64,000 nt of DNA from contig NZ_WMIE01000002.1 of NCBI RefSeq assembly GCF_009711225.1, forward strand, positions 248,001 to 312,000, in the 5' to 3' direction. Origin of the DNA: Paracoccus aestuariivivens. Lineage in GTDB: Bacteria; Pseudomonadota; Alphaproteobacteria; Rhodobacterales; Rhodobacteraceae. Shown here piece after piece: positions 25,538-34,237 of the stretch (positions are counted from its first letter, which is position 1; every line of letters begins with the position of its first letter). The notes under the pieces are model-generated. The model made no database searches. It was given only the letters and a program-made list of their open reading frames with translations, and was not told the DNA's origin. A program made the position numbers and the translations under genes.

Positions 25538-27399
25538 GCCTCCATCGCTTCCAACTCGTCGATGAAGCCTTCGATCATGGACAGGCCCTTGTCCCAGAAG
25601 GCGGGGTCCGATGCATCCAGACCGAACGGGGCCAGCAGTTCCTTGTGATGTTGCGAGCCGCCCGCCGCGAGCATGGCGAAGTATTTTTGCTGGAAGTCCG
25701 GCAGGCCTTCCTCATACGCCGCGTAAAGCGCGTTCACGAGGCCGTCGCCAAAGGCATAGGCATAGACGTAGAAGGGCGAGTGCACGAAATGCGGCACATA
25801 GGTCCAGAAGGTTTCATAGCCCGGCATGAACTCGAAGGCATCGCCAAGGCTTTCGCCCTGCACCGACATCCACAGCGCGTTGATATCCTCGGGGGTGAGT
25901 TCTCCTTGGGCGCGGGCGGCATGCAGTTTGCATTCGAAATCGTAGAAGGCGATCTGGCGCACGACCGTGTTGATCATGTCCTCGACCTTGCCGGCCAGAA
26001 GCGTCTTGCGCTGGGCGGGATCTGTGGTCTTGGCCAGCAGCGCGCGGAAGGTCAGCATCTCGCCAAAGACGGATGCGGTTTCCGCCAGCGTCAGCGGCGT
26101 CGAGGCCAGCAACTCGCCCTGACCTGCTGCCAGACGCTGGTGGACGCCGTGGCCCAACTCATGCGCCAAGGTCATCACGTCGCGCGGTTTGCCCAGATAG
26201 TTCAGCATCACATAGGGATGCACGGTCGTCACGGTCGGATGCGCGAAAGCGCCCGGAGCCTTGCCGGGTTTCACGCCCGCGTCGATCCAGCCCTTGTCGA
26301 AGAAGGGTTCTGCCAGTTCCGCGAGTTTCGGCGAGAAGCCCGCATAGGCGTCAAGGACCGTGGCGCGGGCCTCGGGCCAGTCGACAAGGCGCGGGCTTTC
26401 GCCGGGCAGGGGCGCGTTGCGGTCCCAGACCTGCAGCTTGTCCAGACCCAGCCATTTCGCTTTCAGGCGGTAGTAGCGATGCGAGAGGCGCGGATAGGCG
26501 GAGGTGACGGCGTTGCGCAGCGCCTCGACCACCTCGGGTTCGACATGGTTCGACAGGTGCCGCCCGGTCTGGGGCGTCGGCATCTTGCGCCATTTGTCCT
26601 CGACCGCCTTTTCCTTGGCGAGCGTGTTATGGATGCGGGCGAACAGCTTGATGTTCTTGCCAAAGACCTTGGCCAGCGCATGGGCGCCCGCCTCGCGCTT
26701 GGTGCGGTCGTGATCGGTCAGCAGGTTGAGCGTCGCCTCGATGCCGAGTTCCTCGCCATTCACGTCGAAGGTCAGGCCAGCGGTGGTTTCATCGAACAGG
26801 CGGTTCCACGCGGCAGCACCGACGACCGAATTGTCGTGCAGGAAGCGTTCCAGTTCGTCCGACAGTTGATAGGGACGCATGGCGCGCATACGGTCGAAGA
26901 CGGGCTTGTAGCGGGCAGGACCGTTCGCCGCCGCAAAGACTTCCTCGTAGCGGGTGTCGGGGATGCGGTTGAATTCGAGGCTGAAGAAGACAAGCTTCGT
27001 CGTGTGCTCGGTGATCTGGTCCTGCAGGTCGCCCATCAGCTTGGCGCGCGCGCCGTCCATGGTGTTCTGGTAGTAGCGCAGGCCCGCATAGGACATGATC
27101 CGGCCGGCAAGGATGTCGATCTGCTGGTAGCGTTCGATGCATTCCAGCATCTTCGGCCCGTCCAGCGAGGCAAGCTTGCCTTCGTAATCGCGCGAGAACT
27201 GGCAACATTCCTTGCGCAGATCGGCCATGTCCTGCGTCAGTTCGGGCGAATCCGGCGCTGGATACAGGTCGGTCAGATCCCAATCGGGCAGATCGCCCAG
27301 ATCAACGGCTTGCGCCGAAACCGGCAGGGCGTTGTCATCATGGGGGACGCTGCGTCCGGAAAGCGGGGACAACAGGCGAATCGCGGCAAGGGTCGTCAT
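25534..27399 (-). CDS. pepF: M3-family oligoendopeptidase F
   Basis: A 621-residue cytoplasmic zinc oligopeptidase of the PepF type. The active-site motif HELGHGVHQ is encoded near 26,140-26,163, with the downstream Glu in LAETASVFGE. The N-terminal domain has the typical WDLTDLYPAPDSPEL start; the C-terminus has HFVHSPFYVYAYAFGDGLVNALYA, conserved in the family. ATG at 27399 has AAAGGA upstream and is preferred over an open frame 8 codons longer. It degrades peptides of about 7-17 residues. Translationally linked to the GNAT gene. Confidence 0.92.
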   Translation of the reverse strand: MTTLAAIRLLSPLSGRSVPHDDNALPVSAQAVDLGDLPDWDLTDLYPAPDSPELTQDMADLRKECCQFSRDYEGKLASLDGPKMLECIERYQQIDILAGRIMSYAGLRYYQNTMDGARAKLMGDLQDQITEHTTKLVFFSLEFNRIPDTRYEEVFAAANGPARYKPVFDRMRAMRPYQLSDELERFLHDNSVVGAAAWNRLFDETTAGLTFDVNGEELGIEATLNLLTDHDRTKREAGAHALAKVFGKNIKLFARIHNTLAKEKAVEDKWRKMPTPQTGRHLSNHVEPEVVEALRNAVTSAYPRLSHRYYRLKAKWLGLDKLQVWDRNAPLPGESPRLVDWPEARATVLDAYAGFSPKLAELAEPFFDKGWIDAGVKPGKAPGAFAHPTVTTVHPYVMLNYLGKPRDVMTLAHELGHGVHQRLAAGQGELLASTPLTLAETASVFGEMLTFRALLAKTTDPAQRKTLLAGKVEDMINTVVRQIAFYDFECKLHAARAQGELTPEDINALWMSVQGESLGDAFEFMPGYETFWTYVPHFVHSPFYVYAYAFGDGLVNALYAAYEEGLPDFQQKYFAMLAAGGSQHHKELLAPFGLDASDPAFWDKGLSMIEGFIDELEAMEA

Positions 27400-27465
27400 G
27401 GTCAGTCCTTTCGATTGCCCCAAGATTTGACGGGTTCGGGGCCAAGCTGCAACCCGTAGGGGTGC

Positions 27466-28443
27466 TTATATACCGCTGCCCTCACCGTTTGGCGGATCGG
27501 GGCGCTGGGCTGCCGTTCTGAAATGGGTCAGGACGGCATCAAGAAAAAGGGTGCGGATGCGATCACGCTCCATCATGGGTTCGTGACGACAGCCGGGAAG
27601 CAGCATCAGCCGCGCCTCCGGCCACATCCGGACGCGGCGGCGGATAGCGTCCGGCGAGACGATGCGTTCATCGCTGCCAAGCCCGACAAGGGCGGGCAGT
27701 GCGGGCGAGGGCAGCGCGGCCATGCGGGTGCATTCGGCCAATGCCTCGGACAGCCAATGGTTCGAGACGCCGCCTATCGCCTGCTCGGGCCAGGATGCCG
27801 CCTCGGCCACGATCCTGCCCCAGCGCGGGCCATCGGTGGTCAGCAGGTTCTTGCGGAACGACGCGCGCAGCACGAAGGGGTCGTAGCCGCCCGAGCCCGG
27901 AGCGGGACACTCACTATAGCCGGTCTTTTCGGCCAGTGCAGTGATCAGGCGCGCCAGTTGCAGCACCGGCCATGTCCGGTTCAGCCCCCACATCGGTGCC
28001 GAGAAGGCCGCCGACACGACCGGAAGCCCGTCTTGCAGCGCGGCAAATCCGATGGCACCGCCCATGGAATGGGCAAGCAGGTGCCACGGTCGGGGCAGGC
28101 CCAATTCCTTGGCCGCAACGACCAGTTCGATCACGTCGCGCTGGTAGTCGAGGAAATGCGCGATATGGCCGGGGCGGGGATCGGCAATCAGGCGGTCGGA
28201 TTGGCCCTGACCGCGCCAATCGGCCGAAATAACATCAAACCCCGCAGCGTTAAGCTGCAGGGCGACAGGATCGTATTTCTCGATGTATTCGGTCCTGCCC
28301 GGAAACAGCAGGACGCTGCCTTGCGGGCTGTCCGATCGCCAAAGTGCCGCCCGCAGGCGCACGCCGTCTTCGGTCCGTAGCCAGAAGGCTTTCGCCTGCG
28401 GCGGGGAATCTCCGGGAAGGGTGCGGAATTCGGCGGGCGTCAC
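27466..28443 (-). CDS. Alpha/beta hydrolase, lysophospholipase-like
   Basis: A 325-residue serine hydrolase of the PldB/monoglyceride-lipase type (Hydrolase_4). The oxyanion segment SVLLFPGRTEYIEKY, the GxSxG-type nucleophile elbow AHSMGGAIG (Ser in HSMG), and the catalytic Asp/His region LVGLGSDERIVSPDAI and GCRHEPMMERD are present. No signal peptide, so cytoplasmic. The probable substrates are lysophospholipids or monoacylglycerols, inferred only from the family. It lies 18 bp after the SCP2 gene on the same strand. Confidence 0.85.
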   Translation of the reverse strand: MTPAEFRTLPGDSPPQAKAFWLRTEDGVRLRAALWRSDSPQGSVLLFPGRTEYIEKYDPVALQLNAAGFDVISADWRGQGQSDRLIADPRPGHIAHFLDYQRDVIELVVAAKELGLPRPWHLLAHSMGGAIGFAALQDGLPVVSAAFSAPMWGLNRTWPVLQLARLITALAEKTGYSECPAPGSGGYDPFVLRASFRKNLLTTDGPRWGRIVAEAASWPEQAIGGVSNHWLSEALAECTRMAALPSPALPALVGLGSDERIVSPDAIRRRVRMWPEARLMLLPGCRHEPMMERDRIRTLFLDAVLTHFRTAAQRPDPPNGEGSGI

Positions 28444-28460
28444 GATGTCTCGCGCAGGCT

Positions 28461-28745
28461 TCAGCTCAGGATCGAACCCAGTTTCATCGCGGTTCCCATC
28501 GAGCCGTCAACCTTGAGTTTGCCGGTCATGAAGGCCATGGTCGGGTTCACTTCACCGTTGAGCAGGCCCTCGAAGGTCTCGCGGCTGGCGGTCAGGGTCA
28601 CATCGGCTTCGGCGTCGTCCGCGCGGGCGCCGTCTGCGTCGATATAGACGCTGCCTTCGCCCTCGATGACGAATTTGGCGGTGCCGTCAAAGCCCTTGGC
28701 TTTGGCGTCCAAGGCGGCAACGGCTGCGTTGACCACTTTGCTCAT
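28461..28745 (-). CDS. SCP2 sterol-binding domain protein
   Basis: A 94-residue single-domain SCP-2 protein. The conserved pattern VIEGEGSVYID, ADVTLTASRETFEGLLNGEVNPTMAFMTGKLKVDGSMGTAMKLG is typical of the lipid-binding fold, where the final helix (GKLKVDG...KLGSIL) covers the cavity. Bacterial SCP2 proteins bind fatty acyl-CoA or lipids rather than sterols. It is transcribed with the alpha/beta hydrolase, which fits a lipid-related pair. Confidence 0.92.
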   Translation of the reverse strand: MSKVVNAAVAALDAKAKGFDGTAKFVIEGEGSVYIDADGARADDAEADVTLTASRETFEGLLNGEVNPTMAFMTGKLKVDGSMGTAMKLGSILS

Positions 28746-28803
28746 CAGAATTCTCCCCTGACTGTGTCTGGAAATGGATTGGGTGGAAAGTTACATAGTG
28801 GAT

Positions 28804-29541
28804 ATGCGTTGGCTAGGGCCCCATTACCAAATTGCCGTTACGACAGCGTTCAGCCTGTGGCTGGCGTTGCCGGGACAGGTATTTGCGCAGCAGGATTTGC
28901 CGCTGCCCGGACAGGATGAACCACCGGCGCAATCCGCCCCGGATGGCGAGATCATGCCCGATGACGAAGCTCCGGACGGCGAATCGTCCGAAGGCGAAAG
29001 CGCCGATCCCGGTTTCGCGCCTGCCGAACCGTCGGAACCGACCGCTGAAGCGCGTTTGCAGGAACGCGAGGATCTGGACCTGCTGTTCCGCGAATTGGGG
29101 CAGACCGGTGGCGAGACTTGGGCACGGGCGGAAACCGATATCCTGCGTATCTGGTCGCGTTCGGGCTCGGCCAGTATGGATATGCTGTACAAGCGCGGCG
29201 AGGCGGCGCTGGACGCCGGTAATGTCGAGGAAGCCATCGGCCATCTGACCGCATTGACCGATCATGCGCCGCAATTCGCCTCGGGGTGGTACTTGCGGGG
29301 GGTGGCGTTCTACCTGCAAGGCCAGACTGGCCCCGCCATAGCGGACATGGCGCAGGTGCTGGCGCTGGAGCCACGCCATTTCGGCGCGCTGACCCAGCTT
29401 GGCACCATGTTCGAGGAATTGGGGGATGACGCGCGCGCCCTGACGGCGTATCGCGCGAGCCTCAAGATCCACCCGCATCAGGAAGATGCAGCCGACGCCG
29501 TGAAGCGTCTGGAAGAAAAAACAAAGGGTACGGACGCCTGA
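28804..29541 (+). CDS. TPR-repeat periplasmic protein
   Basis: A protein of about 245 residues. I start at 28804 (MRWLGPHYQIAV), which gives a signal peptide ending LPGQVFAQQ; 28774 is also open. A Glu/Asp/Pro-rich, acidic disordered stretch (about residues 30-80) follows. The C-terminal half holds three tetratricopeptide repeats, for example MDMLYKRGEAALDAGNVEEAIGHL, GWYLRGVAFYLQGQTGPAIADM and HFGALTQLGTMFEELGDDARAL. TPR proteins mediate protein contacts; the partner is unknown. The stop is 1 bp before the helicase start, so they form one operon. Confidence 0.8.
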   Translation: MRWLGPHYQIAVTTAFSLWLALPGQVFAQQDLPLPGQDEPPAQSAPDGEIMPDDEAPDGESSEGESADPGFAPAEPSEPTAEARLQEREDLDLLFRELGQTGGETWARAETDILRIWSRSGSASMDMLYKRGEAALDAGNVEEAIGHLTALTDHAPQFASGWYLRGVAFYLQGQTGPAIADMAQVLALEPRHFGALTQLGTMFEELGDDARALTAYRASLKIHPHQEDAADAVKRLEEKTKGTDA

Positions 29542-29542
29542 C

Positions 29543-32494
29543 ATGCAGGACAGATCAAGGGTCACGGCCGTTCTCGGCCCGACCAATACTGGCAAGACGC
29601 ATTACGCAATCGAACGGATGCTGGCACATCGCACGGGGGTCATCGGACTGCCGCTGCGTCTGCTGGCGCGCGAGGTCTATGACCGCATCGTGAAGGCACG
29701 CGGTCCCTCGGTCGTGGCTTTGGTCACAGGCGAGGAGCGCATCGTCCCAGAGCGGGTGCAATACTGGGTCGCCACCACCGAGGCCATGCCCGAGGTCGGT
29801 GCGGACTTTGTTGCCATCGACGAGATCCAGCTTTGTGCGGACCCCGAGCGCGGCCATGTCTTTACCGACCGGCTGCTGAACATGCGGGGCCTGCACGAGA
29901 CGCTGCTTCTGGGCAGCGACACCATGCGGCCCGCGATTGCTGCGCTGGTCCCGAATGTGCAGTTCATGCGCCGCGAACGGTTCTCGACGCTGACCTGGTC
30001 GGGATCGAAGAAGATCAGCCGGATGCCGCCGCGCTCGGCCATCGTGTGCTTTTCGGTCGATGAGGTTTACGCCACCGCCGAGTTGATCCGGCGGCAGAAG
30101 GGCGGTTGCGCGGTGGTCATGGGGGCGCTGTCGCCCCGCACGCGCAATGCTCAGGTCGCGATGTACCAGCATGGCGAGGTCGATTATCTGGTGGCGACGG
30201 ACGCTATCGGCATGGGCCTGAACCTAGACATCAAGCATGTGGCCTTCTCGGGGACCGAGAAATTCGACGGTCGCCGCTATCGCCCGCTGTTCCCGCATGA
30301 GTTGGGCCAGATCGCCGGACGCGCCGGGCGGCATACCGAACCCGGCACTTTCGGCGTCACCGGCGATGCGGGGCAGTTGGACGAGGGCCTGATCGACGCC
30401 ATCGAGAATCACCGCTTCCAGCCGATCAGTCGTCTGATGTGGCGCAATTCGGCGCTGGAATTCGGCACGATCGAACGGCTGATCGCTAGTCTGGAAACAT
30501 CGCCGCAGTCGGAATGGCTGACGCGCGGCCGCGAGGCGGACGATCTGCGTGCGCTGAAATCTCTGGCAGCGATGCCCGAGATTCTGGATCGTCTGCGCCA
30601 TCCGAAAGATGTGCGTCTGCTATGGGATGTCTGCCGGATTCCGGATTTTCGCGGCATCTCTCCGGCCGAGCATTCGACGCTGCTGGCGCGGATCTACGGC
30701 TTCCTGCAGGAAGGCGGCGTGCCCAGCGAATGGCTGGAGACGCAGATCAGGCGCATCGACAAGGTGCAAGGTGACATCGACACTTTGTCGAAACGGCTGG
30801 CATTTATCCGGACCTGGACCTATGTCGCTCAGCGTACAGGCTGGGTGTCGGACGAAAGCCATTGGCGCGCCGAGACACGCGCTGTAGAAGATCGCTTGTC
30901 GGATGCGCTGCATGCTGCACTGACGCAAAGATTCGTGGACCGGCGCACATCAGTGCTCTTGCGCCGGCTCAAGCAGAAGGAGAGCCTTGTGGCCGAGGTG
31001 AACGACAAGGGCGAAGTGACGGTAGAAGGCGAATTCGCCGGCCGTCTGGAAGGTTTCCGCTTCCACGCCGATCCGAGTGCGACCGGGGATGAGGCACGTA
31101 TGCTGACCCGCGCTGCCTATGAGGCATTGCGCCCCGAATTCCATCTTCGGGCCGACAGGTTCTATAACGCTCCCGATACCGAGCTGGATTTTACCGAACA
31201 GGGCGGCCTGATGTGGGGCAGTTCGGCGGTCGGCAAGCTGGTCAAGGGCTCCGAGGCGATGAAGCCCGGCGTCGAGCCCTTCGTGGACGAAGAAGCCAGT
31301 CCCGAAATCATCGAGAAAGTGCGTCGCCGTCTGCAGCACTTCATCGACCGCAAGGTTGCGACCGCGTTCGAGCCGCTGCTGACGCTGAAGAATGACGAAA
31401 CGCTGACCGGTCTGGCCCGTGGTTTCGCCTTCCGTCTGGTCGAGGCGCTGGGCGTTCTGCCGCGTGAAGGTGTGGCAAACGAGGTCAAGGAACTGGATCA
31501 GGATTCGCGCGGGCTTCTGCGCAAGCATGGCGTCCGTTTCGGGCAGTTCACTATCTTCCAGCCCGCGCTGCTGAAGCCCGCGCCGACGCGCCTGCGGCTG
31601 GTGCTGTGGGGGCTGGATCAGGGCATGGGCGAGTTCCCCGAAAGCCCGCCTCCGGGTCTGGTGACCATTCCGAACCTGCCTTCGGTTCCCAAGGGCTATT
31701 ACACGCTGTCGGGCTATCATCCGGCTGGCGACCGCGCGATCCGCATCGACATGCTGGAGCGTCTGGCCGACATGCTGCGCACGCAGGACAGCCGCGCCGG
31801 TTTCGAAGCGACTGCCGATATGCTGTCGATCACCGGCATGACGCTTGAGCAGTTCTCCGGCCTGATGCAGGGTCTGGGGTATCGCGCCGAAAAAGGCGAG
31901 CGCGCCAAGGCCCGTGTCGAAGCGGCACCTGTCGTCGAAGCCGCGCCCGAGTCTGCCGATCACGACCGCCCGCTGACCGAAGAGGAAAGCGTTCTGGCCG
32001 CCGAAACCCGCGCCAAGTGGGAAGCCGAGCAGGCCGCCCGCAAAGCCGCCGAAACCGAAGCGGGCGAGCCGGAAGCGTCGGATGCCGAAGCCGCGGACAC
32101 CGCCGTTGCCGCTGCCGAGCTTGAGACGTTCTACACCTTCACCTGGGCTCCGCGTCCGCGTGGCAACCGTCGTCCCGAGCGTGGCGGCGAGCGTCAGGGT
32201 GGTGGACAGGGCCAAGGTGGCCGTGCGCAGGGCGAACGCGGCCCGCGTCGCGACCGCGAAGCCGCGTCCGGCGATGCGCCGCAAGGCAAGCCGCGCGAAG
32301 GCCGCGAGGGTGGCAAGCGTCGCGACGAGAACCGTGGCGAACGTGGACCCAAGGGCAAGCCGCGTTTCGAAGGCAAGGGCAAGCCGCGCCACGAGGGACC
32401 GAAAAGCTTCGAGGCGCGTCCTCCGAAAGCCGAAAAGAAGATCGATCCCGATAACCCCTTCGCAATTCTGGCATCGCTCAAGAACAAGTCGTGA
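29543..32494 (+). CDS. Suv3-type DExH/DEIQ RNA helicase with RG-rich tail
   Basis: A 983-residue SF2 helicase similar to mitochondrial Suv3, the RNA-unwinding part of the degradosome. Walker A GPTNTGKTHYA (12-22) and DEIQ box (AIDEIQLC) are Suv3-type; SRMPPRSAIVCFS, VATDAIGMGLNLD and QIAGRAGRH follow. The middle region (about 470-790) is the family-specific C-terminal domain. Residues ~800-870 are rich in Ala/Glu, and ~870-960 are rich in Arg/Gly (RGNRRPERGGERQGG), suggesting an unstructured RNA- or protein-binding tail. It overlaps the S4 gene by 4 bp. It may act with RNases in mRNA decay. Confidence 0.9.
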   Translation: MQDRSRVTAVLGPTNTGKTHYAIERMLAHRTGVIGLPLRLLAREVYDRIVKARGPSVVALVTGEERIVPERVQYWVATTEAMPEVGADFVAIDEIQLCADPERGHVFTDRLLNMRGLHETLLLGSDTMRPAIAALVPNVQFMRRERFSTLTWSGSKKISRMPPRSAIVCFSVDEVYATAELIRRQKGGCAVVMGALSPRTRNAQVAMYQHGEVDYLVATDAIGMGLNLDIKHVAFSGTEKFDGRRYRPLFPHELGQIAGRAGRHTEPGTFGVTGDAGQLDEGLIDAIENHRFQPISRLMWRNSALEFGTIERLIASLETSPQSEWLTRGREADDLRALKSLAAMPEILDRLRHPKDVRLLWDVCRIPDFRGISPAEHSTLLARIYGFLQEGGVPSEWLETQIRRIDKVQGDIDTLSKRLAFIRTWTYVAQRTGWVSDESHWRAETRAVEDRLSDALHAALTQRFVDRRTSVLLRRLKQKESLVAEVNDKGEVTVEGEFAGRLEGFRFHADPSATGDEARMLTRAAYEALRPEFHLRADRFYNAPDTELDFTEQGGLMWGSSAVGKLVKGSEAMKPGVEPFVDEEASPEIIEKVRRRLQHFIDRKVATAFEPLLTLKNDETLTGLARGFAFRLVEALGVLPREGVANEVKELDQDSRGLLRKHGVRFGQFTIFQPALLKPAPTRLRLVLWGLDQGMGEFPESPPPGLVTIPNLPSVPKGYYTLSGYHPAGDRAIRIDMLERLADMLRTQDSRAGFEATADMLSITGMTLEQFSGLMQGLGYRAEKGERAKARVEAAPVVEAAPESADHDRPLTEEESVLAAETRAKWEAEQAARKAAETEAGEPEASDAEAADTAVAAAELETFYTFTWAPRPRGNRRPERGGERQGGGQGQGGRAQGERGPRRDREAASGDAPQGKPREGREGGKRRDENRGERGPKGKPRFEGKGKPRHEGPKSFEARPPKAEKKIDPDNPFAILASLKNKS

Positions 32495-32769
32495 GCGAAA
32501 CCGGACTCGCAGCCAGCATCCGTCTGGATCGCTGGCTGCATCACGCCCGTTTGTTCCGGACCCGCACCCTTGCCGCCGATGCGATCGGTCGGGGCGGGAT
32601 CCGGCTCAACGGCAAGCCCTGTCTCAAACCGGCGCAGATTGTCCGACACGGCGATACCGTGACGGTTTCTGCGCATGGTCAGGTCCGTGTGCTGCGGGTT
32701 CTGATGTTGGGCGAGCGTCGCGGCTCTGCCACCGATGCCGCGGTTCTTTACGAAGAACTGGACCACTGA
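32491..32769 (+). CDS. S4 RNA-binding domain protein (Hsp15-like)
   Basis: A 92-residue S4-domain protein. RLDRWLHHARLFRTRTLAADAIGRGGIRLNGKPCLKPAQIVRHGDTVTV is the classical S4 fold, as in Hsp15, which recycles stalled 50S subunits that carry peptidyl-tRNA. The start is GTG within the helicase stop (GTGA), so expression is coupled to the Suv3-type helicase. That pairing suggests a joint role in RNA or ribosome quality control, an inference from context. Confidence 0.87.
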   Translation: MSETGLAASIRLDRWLHHARLFRTRTLAADAIGRGGIRLNGKPCLKPAQIVRHGDTVTVSAHGQVRVLRVLMLGERRGSATDAAVLYEELDH

Positions 32770-32877
32770 CTGCAGCGGGCAGGGGGAAGCATTTTCCTAC
32801 AAAATGTCACTTGGTTAGACTGCCGTTCTGCCAGTTCACGCACTGTGGCAATGCAGGTCTTTTCCGTCCGGCTGGCC

Positions 32878-32906
32878 TTGAATGATTTTGTCCACGAGCG
32901 TAATTA
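32878..32906 (+). promoter_or_regulatory. Putative sigma70-type promoter of fdxA
   Basis: TTGAAT (32878-32883), 17-bp spacer, TAATTA (32901-32906), 30 bp before the fdxA start. Both hexamers are near consensus and the spacing is optimal. Confidence 0.5.
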
Positions 32907-32935
32907 GCCGCCAAGAAATAGGATAGCTTGCCGCC

Positions 32936-33274
32936 ATGACCTACGTCGTCACAGATAACTGCATCATGTGCAAATACACCGACTGCGTTGAGGTGTGCCC
33001 CGTGGATTGCTTCTACGAGGGTGAGAACACGCTGGTCATCCATCCCGACGAATGCATCGACTGCGGCGTTTGCGAACCGGAATGTCCGGCAGACGCGATC
33101 CGCCCCGATACCGAGCCGGATATGGACAAATGGGTCGAGTTCAACCGGAAATATTCCGAGCAATGGCCGGTGATCACCCGTAAGAAAGATCCGATGCCTG
33201 GCTATGCCGAAATGGACGGCCAGACCGGTAAACTCGAGAAGTACTTCTCGGAAGCGCCCGGCGAGGGTGATTGA
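32936..33274 (+). CDS. fdxA: 7Fe-8S ferredoxin FdxA
   Basis: A 112-residue ferredoxin with one [3Fe-4S] and one [4Fe-4S] cluster. Cysteines 9, 12, 17, 21 and 40, 43, 46, 50 follow the pattern of the FdxA family ([14 protein letters not shown] and [12 protein letters not shown]), and the ~50-residue tail ([21 protein letters not shown]) is the alphaproteobacterial extension. It carries low-potential electrons. The adjacent genes give no clear partner, although the large ferredoxin-dependent oxidoreductase at 53.3 kb is a possible one. Preceded by a good promoter. Confidence 0.94.
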   Translation: MTYVVTDNCIMCKYTDCVEVCPVDCFYEGENTLVIHPDECIDCGVCEPECPADAIRPDTEPDMDKWVEFNRKYSEQWPVITRKKDPMPGYAEMDGQTGKLEKYFSEAPGEGD

Positions 33275-33450
33275 TCCGACGCAGGCACCGGTTGTCGAAA
33301 CGCGTGCCGCGAATAACCGACCTGACGTCACGCCGCCCATGATTCGGGCAGCGTGGCCTAGCAGAGTTCGTCAGGAATAAAAATCATCTCTTTGATATGC
33401 AAAGAGAATACTTATCCCCAAACTTGTGATCGCCGGAATTGAGCTGCGCT
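33275..33450. other. Intergenic region between fdxA and the carD leader
   Basis: Part of the 380-bp gap without a protein gene. It holds a perfect inverted repeat (CTCTTTG and CAAAGAG, 33388-33406, listed separately), an 8-bp TGACGTCA palindrome, and AT-rich sequence leading into the putative carD-leader promoter. I see no ORF worth keeping and no clear fdxA terminator. Confidence 0.5.
33388..33406. repeat. Perfect inverted repeat upstream of carD
   Basis: CTCTTTG (33388-33394) and CAAAGAG (33400-33406) flank the 5-bp spacer ATATG. It lies 45 bp upstream of the putative -35 of the carD leader promoter and so may be an operator. On the minus strand it is followed by ATGATTTTTATT, so a minus-strand terminator is also possible, but no gene points that way. 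Confidence 0.4.
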
Positions 33451-33479
33451 TTGATTTGAGGCGATTTTTGTGATATGTT
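33451..33479 (+). promoter_or_regulatory. Putative promoter of the carD leader transcript
   Basis: TTGATT (33451-33456), 17-bp spacer, TATGTT (33474-33479). A transcript from about 33486 would run 170 nt before the carD start codon, through two hairpins. Confidence 0.45.
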
Positions 33480-33485
33480 TCTGAC

Positions 33486-33619
33486 ATAATCGCCGCACAG
33501 GCTGCTTTTGTGGCCTGTTTGGTGATGCTGCCTTACCCAGACCGACTGCCCCGGTCTGGAATGCACAAACGTTTATGGTGACCCATAAGGTCGGGGTGAT
33601 CCCGCCTTCTGGGTTTTTT
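33486..33619 (+). ncRNA. carD leader with internal intrinsic terminator (candidate attenuator or small RNA)
   Basis: The predicted transcript contains hairpin CCAGACCG/CGGTCTGG (33537-33559) and then a long hairpin between 33581 and 33614 (ACCCA..AAGG with CCTT..TGGGT, one internal mismatch and a bulge), followed by six Ts (33614-33619). That is a complete Rho-independent terminator, 36 nt upstream of the carD ATG and after a plausible promoter. Either a ~134-nt RNA is made, or the read-through of this terminator sets carD expression. No upstream gene needs it: fdxA ends 340 bp away. Confidence 0.5.
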
Positions 33620-33654
33620 GCGCCGATCACAGGCGCCGCTGCGAAGGAAGCTCA

Positions 33655-34164
33655 ATGTCGAAAGCCAAGAAGACCGAATTCCGCCCCGATGATTTCGTGG
33701 TGTATCCGACCCATGGCGTGGGTCGCATCGTTTCGATCGAAGAGCAAGAGGTTGCTGGCCTGCGCCTCGAGATGTTCGTGATCTCGTTCGAGAAAGACAA
33801 GATGACCCTGCGCGTCCCGACGGCGCGTGCTTCCGAAATCGGTATGCGTAGCCTGTCGACCCCGGATCTGGTCGAGCAGGCGCTGGCGACCCTGAAAGGC
33901 AAGGCCCGCGTGAAGCGTGCGATGTGGTCGCGTCGTGCCCAGGAATACGAACAGAAAATCAACTCGGGCGATCTGATGTCGATTGCCGAAGTCGTGCGCG
34001 ACCTGCATCGCAGCGATGACCAGCGTGAGCAGTCCTATTCCGAACGTCAACTGTACGAAGCCGCTCTGGACCGCCTGACCCGCGAAGTCGCGGCTGTCGG
34101 CGGTATCGACGAGGCTGGCGCACAGAAGCGCGTTGGCGAGGTTCTGGTGACCCGCGCGGCCTGA
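33655..34164 (+). CDS. carD: CarD family transcriptional regulator
   Basis: A 169-residue CarD/CdnL-type protein. The N-terminal RNA-polymerase-interacting domain reads FRPDDFVVYPTHGVGRIVSIEEQEVAG (like the TRCF RID), and the C-terminal all-helical domain contains KRAMWSRRAQEYEQKINSGDLMSIAEVVRDLHR, where the Trp wedges into the -10 region and stabilises the open complex. In alphaproteobacteria CarD/CdnL activates rRNA and growth genes. It follows a long leader with an internal terminator and ends at its own terminator. Confidence 0.95.
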   Translation: MSKAKKTEFRPDDFVVYPTHGVGRIVSIEEQEVAGLRLEMFVISFEKDKMTLRVPTARASEIGMRSLSTPDLVEQALATLKGKARVKRAMWSRRAQEYEQKINSGDLMSIAEVVRDLHRSDDQREQSYSERQLYEAALDRLTREVAAVGGIDEAGAQKRVGEVLVTRAA

Positions 34165-34189
34165 TCGGTATCCCCATCCGGTGTGAAAC

Positions 34190-34214
34190 GGGCGTCCCTC
34201 GGGGCGCCCTTTTT
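34190..34214 (+). terminator. Intrinsic terminator of carD
   Basis: GGGCG (34190-34194) and CGCCC (34205-34209), extended inwards by CCC/GGG pairs, are followed by TTTTT (34210-34214). Classical terminator 26 bp after the carD stop. Confidence 0.88.
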
Positions 34215-34237
34215 CATGTCTCGGGCCTAAGGCAATG

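Noticed and set aside
25519..27459. 646-codon plus-strand open frame opposite pepF
   Set aside because: Antisense shadow of the M3 peptidase; no ribosome site or domain.
32851..32907. 18-codon frame upstream of fdxA
   Set aside because: Short, no ribosome site, and overlaps the fdxA promoter hexamers.
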